A DNA stretch of 9,067 bases from an uncultured Ligilactobacillus sp. GTDB lineage: Bacteria; Bacillota; Bacilli; Lactobacillales; Lactobacillaceae. Under the pieces are notes generated by a model. That model was not told the DNA's origin and searched no databases. It saw only the letters and a list, made by a program, of their open reading frames with translations. Of this stretch, positions 1-6,005 are shown in pieces. The position numbers were made by a program, and so were the translations under genes. The stretch lies in assembly GCA_934215475.1 (NCBI GenBank), contig CAKPZY010000061.1, positions 1 to 9,067 on the forward strand, read 5' to 3'. Positions within the stretch are counted from its first letter, which is position 1. Each line of letters begins with the position of its first letter.

Positions 1-88
1 TTCTGTTTTATTCTACATAAGCTGTTTATATGTGAAAGAATCAGAATTTCTATTGTTAATTTTTACCTCTTTTTATAGGTGCCTTTAT

Positions 89-122
89 TTGTATTTTGGA
101 GAAAAGGGTATTATTCTATACT
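89..122 (+). promoter_or_regulatory. Possible promoter of the flavoprotein reductase gene
   Basis: A TATACT hexamer at 117-122 matches the -10 consensus at five of six positions but has no good -35 at the usual distance. An overlapping alternative is TTGTAT (89-94), a 17-nt spacer and TATTCT (112-117), weaker in both boxes. Either would give a short leader ahead of the ATG at 160. Positions 1-78 hold AT-rich DNA in which I recognise nothing. The call is by eye only. Confidence 0.3.
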
Positions 123-142
123 AAATCGCGCACGATTAAAAC

Positions 143-150
143 AAAGGAGG
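143..150 (+). promoter_or_regulatory. Shine-Dalgarno that fixes the reductase start at 160
   Basis: AAAGGAGG lies 9 nt ahead of the ATG at 160. The reading frame is open back to a GTG at 79, but the 27 extra residues (rich in Arg, Lys and aromatics) precede the Shine-Dalgarno and the FAD-binding fold, so the ATG is the better start. Confidence 0.85.
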
Positions 151-159
151 AATTGTCAA

Positions 160-1518
160 ATGAGTAACTTTGATTATGATGTCGTTTATATCGGCAGTGG
201 GCATGCTGCCTTTCATGGAGCTGGTAAATTGGTTAAAAAAGGGCGTAAAGTAGCTGTGGTAGAAGCGGACAAATTGGGGGGCACATGTCCTAATTATGGC
301 TGTGACGCTAAGTTACTTTTGGACGGGCCTTTTGAAGTGGTCCAAGATGCTCAAAACTATCAAGGCTTTGGCTTGGATGGACAACCGCAGATCAATTGGG
401 ATGACCTCATGGATTATAAGAAGAAATTTATCAATGTGGGTTTACCACAGATGATGGAACAACTTTTGCCACAGACAGGTATCGATATTTATCGTGGTCA
501 AGGTTCTCTAGTTGACGAGCATACCGTTAGTGCTGGTGACAAAACAATTACTGCTGAATACATTGTTTTAGCAACTGGACAGCACGATTCAACTTTACCA
601 GTGGAAGGCAAAGAATATATCAATAATAGTAAGGACTTCTTGGATCTGGCAAAATTACCGCAATCAATGGTCATTATTGGTGCCGGTTTAATTTCTCTTG
701 AATTTGCTTCCATGGTGATTAAGGCGGGTGTCAAAGTCGACGTAGTGGAATTCACTGGACATGCACTGGCCAACTATTATCGTGATTATGTCGATAAACT
801 TGTTGCAAAACTGGAAAAAGACGGGGTAAAATTTCACTTTAATGAAGCTGTTACCAAAATTCAACCGGAAGATAAGGAATACACGGTCCAAACGAAATCT
901 GGGCTAACACTACAGGGCGAGTACGTTCTTGGCGGTACTGGCAGAGAAGTTAATATAAATGGCCTAAACCTAGATAACTTAGGAATCAAAGGAAGTCCCA
1001 AAGGGATTGAAGTCAATGACCACTTACAAACGACTGTACCAAATATTTATGTTAGTGGAGATGCAATTGCTAAAACGATCCCTAAGCTAACGCCAACCGC
1101 CACATTCGAATCAAATTATATAGCAGCCCAAATTTTAGGAGAAGATGATCAACCGATCAAATATCCGGTGGTACCAATTATTGCTTTCACATTGCCACGT
1201 TTGGCGGAAGTAGGGCTACCAATCACTAAAGCTAAGGAAGAACCTGATAAATACCAGATTACAAAGACCCCATATGGGCAAGGATTTGATACTAAACATG
1301 ATTCTGACGCTGAGCTGACTTTGGCATTTAACAAACAAACTAAACAGGTAGTGGGAGCCGCGCTTTATGGCGAAGATGCGTCTTATTTGATCAATATTCT
1401 AACATTTGTGATCGATAAGGGGCTTACATCGGATGATTTAGATCAATTGATCTTTGGTTTCCCCGATGTTTCATATTCTATTTTGGGCAGTGTTGATCCA
1501 AATGGTTTATTAGGATAA
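160..1518 (+). CDS. NAD(P)/FAD-dependent oxidoreductase, glutathione reductase-like
   Basis: A 452-residue cytoplasmic flavoprotein of the class I pyridine nucleotide-disulfide oxidoreductase family, near the family's usual length of about 450. The FAD-binding GxG is at residues 12-14 with an acidic E35 closing that strand. The redox pair C43-x4-C48 sits in GGTCPNYGCDAK. A second Rossmann motif GAG (174-176) with E181 binds the nicotinamide cofactor, and E197 at the end of its second strand favours NADH over NADPH (inference). SGDA at 299-302 is the second FAD contact. The oddity is the C-terminal interface: where glutathione reductase and lipoamide dehydrogenase carry HPxxxE, this protein reads FPDVSY (434-439), so the catalytic His and Glu are absent. 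Lactobacilli carry several such paralogues, often labelled glutathione reductase; the true substrate is unknown. The aldo/keto reductase gene follows after 90 bp with no clear terminator between them, so the two may be co-transcribed. Confidence 0.9.
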   Translation: MSNFDYDVVYIGSGHAAFHGAGKLVKKGRKVAVVEADKLGGTCPNYGCDAKLLLDGPFEVVQDAQNYQGFGLDGQPQINWDDLMDYKKKFINVGLPQMMEQLLPQTGIDIYRGQGSLVDEHTVSAGDKTITAEYIVLATGQHDSTLPVEGKEYINNSKDFLDLAKLPQSMVIIGAGLISLEFASMVIKAGVKVDVVEFTGHALANYYRDYVDKLVAKLEKDGVKFHFNEAVTKIQPEDKEYTVQTKSGLTLQGEYVLGGTGREVNINGLNLDNLGIKGSPKGIEVNDHLQTTVPNIYVSGDAIAKTIPKLTPTATFESNYIAAQILGEDDQPIKYPVVPIIAFTLPRLAEVGLPITKAKEEPDKYQITKTPYGQGFDTKHDSDAELTLAFNKQTKQVVGAALYGEDASYLINILTFVIDKGLTSDDLDQLIFGFPDVSYSILGSVDPNGLLG

Positions 1519-1608
1519 ATCATTAAACTAATAATGGTTTTCCCTTGCCTGCGCGTTACTCGAATGTAATAAATTGACCATAATATAAAAATAAATGGGG
1601 GCTAAGCA

Positions 1609-2466
1609 ATGACAACTAATATACCAACTGTCACTTTGAATAATGGAGTTAAAATGCCACAAGAAGGTTTTGGTGTTTATCAAATTGATGACTTTGATCT
1701 CTGTAAACAATCAGTTAAAGATGCTTTAAGGGTGGGTTATCGTGCAATTGATACGGCACAAGGCTATCATAATGAAAAAGCGGTCGGTCAAGCGATTGCC
1801 GAAAGTGATATTGACCGCTCAAATATTTTTTTAACAACTAAGGTTTGGATTTCTAATTATGGATACGAACAGACCAAAAAGTCTGTGCAAGAATCATTAA
1901 CAAAGTTGCAAACAAACTATCTCGATTTGGTACTGCTGCATCAGCCATTCAACGATTATTATGGCGCATATCGAGCTTTAGAAGATTTGTACCAAGAAGG
2001 AAAAATTCGGGCTATCGGGGTTTCCAATTTTTATGCGGATCGTTATCTTGATTTAGTTAAATTTAATAAGATTATTCCAGCAGTTAACCAGTTAGAAACA
2101 CATGTTTTTTACCAACGAACAGAGGAACGACCATATTTGGATAAATATCACACACAGCTTGAATCTTGGGGCCCCTTTGCAGAGGGGAAGAATGATTTTT
2201 TTACTAACCCAACCCTAGTTGAAGTTGGTAAAAAACATAATAAAACAGCTGCTCAAGTTGCGCTACGGTTTCTAGTTCAAAATGGGGTAGTTATTATTCC
2301 TAAATCTACGCATAAGAAGCGGATGCAGGAAAATATCGATATTTGGGATTTTAAACTTTCTTCTGACGAAATGCATAAAATTAAGCAGTTAGATACTAAT
2401 AAGAGCCTTTTCTTTGATCACCGTGATCCGAAAATAGTTGATGCACTTACAGATCTCACTGTTTAA
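1609..2466 (+). CDS. Aldo/keto reductase, AKR5C (2,5-diketogluconate reductase-like)
   Basis: A 285-residue cytoplasmic enzyme of normal length that reduces aldehydes or ketones with NADPH on a TIM-barrel fold. The complete catalytic tetrad is visible: D48 and Y53 (IDTAQGYHNE), K78 (TTKVW) and H111 (LLHQP). GVSNF at 137-141 and N160-Q161 (PAVNQLE) are the nicotinamide-side family motifs. IPKS at 230-233 with R238 and N242 forms the usual 2'-phosphate-binding patch, pointing to NADPH. The start is the ATG at 1609, preceded by a weak GGGGG Shine-Dalgarno 7 nt upstream. The 90-bp gap from the upstream reductase is AT-rich with only poor promoter matches (for instance TTGCCT at 1545 and TAATAA), so co-transcription is possible. 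A strong hairpin terminator follows directly. The natural substrate cannot be told from sequence; methylglyoxal and other reactive carbonyls are common for this family. Confidence 0.93.
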   Translation: MTTNIPTVTLNNGVKMPQEGFGVYQIDDFDLCKQSVKDALRVGYRAIDTAQGYHNEKAVGQAIAESDIDRSNIFLTTKVWISNYGYEQTKKSVQESLTKLQTNYLDLVLLHQPFNDYYGAYRALEDLYQEGKIRAIGVSNFYADRYLDLVKFNKIIPAVNQLETHVFYQRTEERPYLDKYHTQLESWGPFAEGKNDFFTNPTLVEVGKKHNKTAAQVALRFLVQNGVVIIPKSTHKKRMQENIDIWDFKLSSDEMHKIKQLDTNKSLFFDHRDPKIVDALTDLTV

Positions 2467-2470
2467 CAAA

Positions 2471-2515
2471 TAAGGAAAGCTTTGATTTCGCAATCGAGGC
2501 TTTCTTTAATTTATT
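2471..2515 (+). terminator. Rho-independent terminator after the aldo/keto reductase
   Basis: Thirteen-base arms at 2475-2487 and 2492-2504 pair with two G-U wobbles around a TCGC loop, and weaker pairs extend the stem outward. A T-rich run (TTTAATTTATTTTT) follows. It starts within about 10 nt of the stop codon. Because A residues flank the left arm, it could also stop transcription arriving from the minus-strand operon. Confidence 0.85.
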
Positions 2516-2579
2516 TTTCTAGTTTATATAAGACCTATTTATCCTTACTGATCACATTAGCACGGTTTTAGGCATAAAG

Positions 2580-2945
2580 TCATAAAATAACTTTTATTCC
2601 TATATTTTGAGGCAAATAAAAAAGGACCAGTCTTAAAAGGCTGATCCTAAATATGTTAGATTTAGTTTGAGAAACAAGAAATGATGTGGTCAAGCTAAGC
2701 TCAGTTTGTGGGTGCGGATGACACCCGCGGTTTATAGTTTTGCCTTTTCCGCACCACAAATCGACTGTGATATTCGTTTGGTGATCTGTTTTGATCCAGA
2801 CACCCATGTTAGCCAACCACCACATTACGAGCTGGCCGCTTTTAACCTTAGCATTATCAATTTCCTCATTTAACCAGCTGCCCCACTCAGGGAAGACTTC
2901 ATCTTTCCAAGTCTCTTCGGTTATATTTTTAATATTATCGGCCAT
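2580..2945 (-). pseudogene. ulaG: Truncated L-ascorbate-6-phosphate lactonase (ulaG remnant)
   Basis: Residues 1-69 (2739-2945) match the start of UlaG, the metallo-beta-lactamase-fold enzyme that opens L-ascorbate-6-phosphate. Recognisable segments are FPEWGSWLNEEI (18-29), MWWLANMGVWIKT (41-53) and TVDLWCGKGK (60-69). After that the similarity stops. The frame goes on for about 52 unrelated codons, across the operon terminator, to 2580. Intact UlaG is about 350 residues, so some 280, including the metal-binding HxHxDH region, are missing. A proper start survives: ATG at 2945 with AGGGTGA upstream, 31 bp after ulaB. The tail has a faint resemblance to the UlaG C terminus (an RG, then SFL 14 residues on), which would fit an internal deletion, but this may be chance. 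No lactonase activity is expected. Confidence 0.82.
2617..2648 (-). terminator. Rho-independent terminator of the ascorbate PTS operon
   Basis: Read on the minus strand, AGGATCAGCC (2648-2639) pairs with GACTGGTCCT (2632-2623), with one wobble and one C-A mismatch and a small T-rich loop. A run of T residues follows. It lies after the truncated ulaG and faces the aldo/keto reductase terminator, so the two convergent units are each closed. The open frame of the ulaG remnant runs straight through this hairpin, which argues that its tail is not native coding sequence. Confidence 0.75.
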
Positions 2946-2976
2946 GCTCGCATCACCCTAACTTGGTGTGGAGAAT

Positions 2977-3264
2977 TTACTGGTTTTCGATTTCTTTGAT
3001 TTTAGGGTCAAGGTTTTCTTTGATGTGGTTCTTATCAACGAAATTAGTCAAAATGATAGTTTTATCTTTATACTCTTCTGGTAAATTGTCTGCCAGGTCT
3101 CTGGTCGTGACAAAGATATCCGCATCCACACTTTTGATCGAACCGATATCTATCGTATCAACAGTCACATCATCCTTTCCTTCATCTGACAAAATGCTTT
3201 CGATATTCATTTTAGCAATGATACTTGATCCGACTCCTAAACCGCACACCGCGACGATTTTCAT
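2977..3264 (-). CDS. ulaB: Ascorbate-type PTS EIIB component
   Basis: A 95-residue cytoplasmic phosphocarrier of the UlaB/SgaB type. It receives phosphate from EIIA and passes it to the sugar carried by EIIC. The phosphorylated cysteine is C7 in MKIVAVCGLGVGSS, the classical EIIB P-loop at the N terminus. The rest (VDTIDIGSIKSVDADIFVTT and on to the end) fits the small alternating alpha/beta domain, and the length is normal. The frame opens with a TTG five codons earlier, but GGAGG at 3273-3277 lies inside that stretch and is correctly spaced for the ATG at 3264. The gene is 23 nt after ulaA, so it is co-transcribed. That EIIB is a separate protein matches the ascorbate family. Confidence 0.9.
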   Translation of the reverse strand: MKIVAVCGLGVGSSIIAKMNIESILSDEGKDDVTVDTIDIGSIKSVDADIFVTTRDLADNLPEEYKDKTIILTNFVDKNHIKENLDPKIKEIENQ

Positions 3265-3287
3265 GACTATTACCTCCAATAATTTTT

Positions 3288-4607
3288 TTAAATTCCCATG
3301 AGTAAGGTACGCAAAAATTTAAGCAAGTACATCAATGGCATCCAGACTACGGCATAATCAATATTTGACCACGTTAGTCCACTTCCATAGACTGCCCCTG
3401 TCAAAGGATAAAGTAATATTACAGCGGCAGATGAGATCATCCCGGATATAAATCCTGCTGAAATTGCACCACGCCAACCGCCTGCTTTATTACCAAACAC
3501 TCCCATAACGTTACCGTCAAAGTACATAATAATTGGGCTTGGAAAAACAATCACAGGGGAATGAAAAATGACCGTAGCCAATGTAATAAGAATGCATCCG
3601 ACCGTTGAACCTAAGAAACCAAACATACCGCCCATCGACGAATAAGGGAAAATGGTTGGGGCATCCAGTGCCGGAATGGCACCGGGCAGAAATTTATCAG
3701 AAATCCCCTTAAAAGCGGGGACGATCGAACCAATAAACATCCGCACACCAGCTAACAAGATCACAATTCCTGCAGTGAAGGTGAATCCCTGAAGGATCAA
3801 CCACATTACCCAGTTGGTCGCCCCAGTGCTTGTTCCTGCCAGTTGTTGAATCCCTGTTTTACCGACCGCCAGGCCAATACCTAAGAATATGATAGGCATT
3901 AGAAAGAATAGGACAATGGTGTTATCCCTAAACATCGAAGCCCACTTTGGTAATTTCAATTTATCGGCGTCTTGGTTTTCATCTTGGCTGCCGCACCATT
4001 TGCCGATAAAATGCGCAATAATCGATCCGACTTGGTCCATAAACCCTAATGTAGAAACATCGTGCATCCAGGGACGGGATATCTTTCTTGGAATGGCAGG
4101 CGAATATGTATAATAAACAGCATTTAACACTGTCCCTATAACGATTGTCCACACAGTGTTTGTGTGCAAGACAACTGGGAGTGTGACATTCATGAAAGCA
4201 GCATGATAAAGCATCAAATGAGCTGTTAAATAAACATTCTTAAAGTCTTTCCATGGTGTAAACCGCACTAGCAATAAATGTAAAAAGAAAGCCAGCAAAA
4301 AAGTAATTACAGTTCCTTTGGCAATGGTTTCAAATTTAAGTACAACTCCAAAAACAGCATCATTTGTCGGGAGCACACCCTCAACATGCAAAGTTTTATT
4401 TAATTTATTAACGACTGGAGATAAAGATGAAATTAAGATCCCGGCTCCTGAAGTTAATACGGTCAAACCAATAACCGTTTTGACTGTTCCATCAATAACT
4501 TGTGGTAATTTTTTCTTTTGCAGCAATAATCCCAGCAAAGCAACCAAACCGAGAAAAATGGTTTCGTTGCTGATAACTTGGAATACGATAAAATCTATGA
4601 CCTTCAT
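3288..4607 (-). CDS. ulaA: Ascorbate-type PTS EIIC membrane permease
   Basis: A 439-residue polytopic membrane protein with about ten hydrophobic segments, the translocating subunit of an L-ascorbate-type PTS. It resembles UlaA along its length: the N-terminal segment VIDGTVKTVIGLTVLTSGAG, followed by LISSLSPVVNKLNK, parallels E. coli UlaA ([20 protein letters not shown]), and GVRMF, FKGIS and LPGAIPALD are likewise shared. The start chosen is the ATG at 4607, 7 nt after the EIIA stop, because GGAGAG within the last EIIA codons is correctly spaced for it. The ATG at 4625 would use that Shine-Dalgarno as coding sequence and has none of its own. The tight packing suggests translational coupling with ulaC. 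The closest alternative is another member of the same permease superfamily with an unknown sugar-acid substrate. Confidence 0.92.
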   Translation of the reverse strand: MKVIDFIVFQVISNETIFLGLVALLGLLLQKKKLPQVIDGTVKTVIGLTVLTSGAGILISSLSPVVNKLNKTLHVEGVLPTNDAVFGVVLKFETIAKGTVITFLLAFFLHLLLVRFTPWKDFKNVYLTAHLMLYHAAFMNVTLPVVLHTNTVWTIVIGTVLNAVYYTYSPAIPRKISRPWMHDVSTLGFMDQVGSIIAHFIGKWCGSQDENQDADKLKLPKWASMFRDNTIVLFFLMPIIFLGIGLAVGKTGIQQLAGTSTGATNWVMWLILQGFTFTAGIVILLAGVRMFIGSIVPAFKGISDKFLPGAIPALDAPTIFPYSSMGGMFGFLGSTVGCILITLATVIFHSPVIVFPSPIIMYFDGNVMGVFGNKAGGWRGAISAGFISGMISSAAVILLYPLTGAVYGSGLTWSNIDYAVVWMPLMYLLKFLRTLLMGI

Positions 4608-4614
4608 GCTTTGA

Positions 4615-5070
4615 TCACTCTCCATTTATTGACTGTGCAATTTTGTTAGCTTCGAGACCAGAATTGGCTGTTCTTAATTTCTTTAAGTTATTTTGATTGT
4701 TTAAAAACTGAACTAATTTTTGTAATAGTTCCAAATGGTCTTTATTATTAATTGAAGCCAAAATAATCACTACATCAACAGGATCGTTATCTTTGTTGCC
4801 AAATTTAACTGGCTTTCGCAGCGTAGCGATGGAAAAAGAAGTTTTCTTTACTGCGCTGGATGGTTTCGCATGACCAAGTGCTAAACCAGGAGCTATTACT
4901 ATATATGGCCCAAATTTCTTTAAAGAAGCTATCATACTAGTCACATAATCTTCGCTGATTTTATTTTCGTCGATCAATGGCGCGGCAGCTGCTTGAATTG
5001 CTTCTTTCCAATTATCTACTTGAACATTGAGCTGAATCTCTCCTGAAGAAATCTTCACTTTCTGGTCCAT
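4615..5070 (-). CDS. ulaC: Ascorbate-type PTS EIIA component
   Basis: A 151-residue cytoplasmic EIIA of the fructose/mannitol superfamily (PTS_EIIA type 2), which takes phosphate from HPr-His-P and hands it to UlaB. The phosphorylated histidine is H67 in IAPGLALGHAKPS (59-71), the standard motif. The length is normal for a stand-alone EIIA. The ATG at 5070 has AAGGTGAG a few bases upstream. It is the first gene of the operon. EIIA-EIIC-EIIB-lactonase differs from the E. coli order, where the permease comes first. A cre-like box and a TATAAT lie upstream, indicating carbon catabolite control. No dedicated regulator gene is adjacent. Confidence 0.92.
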   Translation of the reverse strand: MDQKVKISSGEIQLNVQVDNWKEAIQAAAAPLIDENKISEDYVTSMIASLKKFGPYIVIAPGLALGHAKPSSAVKKTSFSIATLRKPVKFGNKDNDPVDVVIILASINNKDHLELLQKLVQFLNNQNNLKKLRTANSGLEANKIAQSINGE

Positions 5071-5115
5071 TTTGTTCTCACCTTGCCAAAAAATATGTTT
5101 TTGAGTTATCTTACA

Positions 5116-5121
5116 ATTATA
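5116..5121 (-). promoter_or_regulatory. -10 box of the ascorbate PTS operon
   Basis: A perfect TATAAT on the minus strand, about 45 nt upstream of the ulaC start codon. No convincing -35 lies 16-18 nt further up; the nearest TTGAAA is 22 nt away and falls within the cre-like box. An alternative -10 is TATGAT, about a turn upstream, with a weak TTGTGC 17 nt before it. The missing -35 may mean that activation is needed. Confidence 0.5.
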
Positions 5122-5134
5122 CTGGTCATCATAG

Positions 5135-5149
5135 TCGAATCGTTTTCAA
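5135..5149 (-). promoter_or_regulatory. cre-like CcpA operator upstream of the ascorbate PTS operon
   Basis: Minus-strand TTGAAAACGATTCGA fits the degenerate catabolite-responsive element WTGNAANCGNWNNCW at every defined position except one (G for C at position 14). It ends 13 nt upstream of the TATAAT, covering the -35 region, a place where bound CcpA would be expected to repress. The match is by eye; the regulatory role is inference. Confidence 0.55.
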
Positions 5150-5216
5150 GGCACAACTTATATGCAAGATATTTTGATCCATGAGAGTGTACATGAAGTT
5201 CGGCTTTGATGAGAAT

Positions 5217-6005
5217 CTAGTATGAAATCAACTTAATTTGATTAACTGGATCTGTTAAGAATGAATGTAATCGTTGATCAGCGAATGTTTGAAGATCCTC
5301 TTCTCTTCTTTTATTTAGAGATGAGCGCATTTCAAGTAATTTGTCGTTTTTTCCTGCATGTCCGAGTACCAGTATACTTTGATCATCAGCTTGAGTACGT
5401 ATAAAGTCAATTAATTCAAAGGGTTGCTTTTGCCCTGCATCTAAAGCGTAGTTTTTGTTGGGAAATACATTTTTCATACTATCTTCTACACTGAATAGAT
5501 CTTTGTTTTGCGGATCGAAGAAAGGGCCAATTTCGTTTCTAAGTGTAAGGTGTGTTTCTTGGGTAATTTGACTAAATAAATGGAAGAACTTGTTATCCAG
5601 AAAAGCCAAACCATGGTGTGTAGTGATATGGGAGATCTCTAATTTAAATTTGTTGGCTAATTCCAGCTGAGCATAGACTTCACGTTGGACATCGGACATA
5701 CCAATCCGACCAGCCACTTCCCTTTTGAGTAGTTCATCAAATGACCAAAAGCGTTGGGTGGAGGGGTCGACCAGTGTTGGAATTTTTTCTGGATCTGAAA
5801 CAGGGTAATGCCGGTCTAAGTTAATATGGATCCCCATTTTGGTAACCCCTTGTCTTTGGGCTAATTTTGCGTCCTCTTTTGATTCTGGCATGTTGACGAT
5901 GAAATTAGTGCTGGTTATCATTTTCTTTTTCAAAAGTTGGAGAATAACTCTGGAAGTTTCAGGAGTTATCCCGAAATCATCACTCTCAATTATTAGCTTT
6001 TTCAT
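5217..6005 (-). CDS. ChbG/YdjC-family carbohydrate deacetylase
   Basis: A 262-residue cytoplasmic hydrolase of the YdjC/ChbG family, metal-dependent enzymes that remove an N-acetyl group from chitooligosaccharides and their phosphates. Visible metal and catalytic candidates are D9-D10 (ESDDFG), H60 (MGIHINL), H126 with H130-H131 (SHITTHHG) and H216 (LGHAGKND), in the family's order. Its length is typical. The start is the ATG at 6005 with AAAGGAGG just upstream; a frame extending to 6080 is only the overlap with the permease gene. The start lies 20 nt inside the 3' end of the EIIC gene, so the two are almost surely translationally coupled. This pairing suggests that the permease brings in an acetylated disaccharide. 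No clear terminator follows in the 146-bp gap to ulaC, so readthrough into the ascorbate operon is possible. Confidence 0.88.
   Translation of the reverse strand: MKKLIIESDDFGITPETSRVILQLLKKKMITSTNFIVNMPESKEDAKLAQRQGVTKMGIHINLDRHYPVSDPEKIPTLVDPSTQRFWSFDELLKREVAGRIGMSDVQREVYAQLELANKFKLEISHITTHHGLAFLDNKFFHLFSQITQETHLTLRNEIGPFFDPQNKDLFSVEDSMKNVFPNKNYALDAGQKQPFELIDFIRTQADDQSILVLGHAGKNDKLLEMRSSLNKRREEDLQTFADQRLHSFLTDPVNQIKLISY

Noticed and set aside
79..159. N-terminal extension of the flavoprotein reductase from a GTG at 79
   Set aside because: The extension precedes an ideal AAAGGAGG and the FAD-binding fold begins just after the ATG at 160; the extra residues fit no part of the family.
2963..3301. 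112-codon plus-strand frame
   Set aside because: It is the complement of ulaB, which carries the EIIB cysteine motif and a proper ribosome site.
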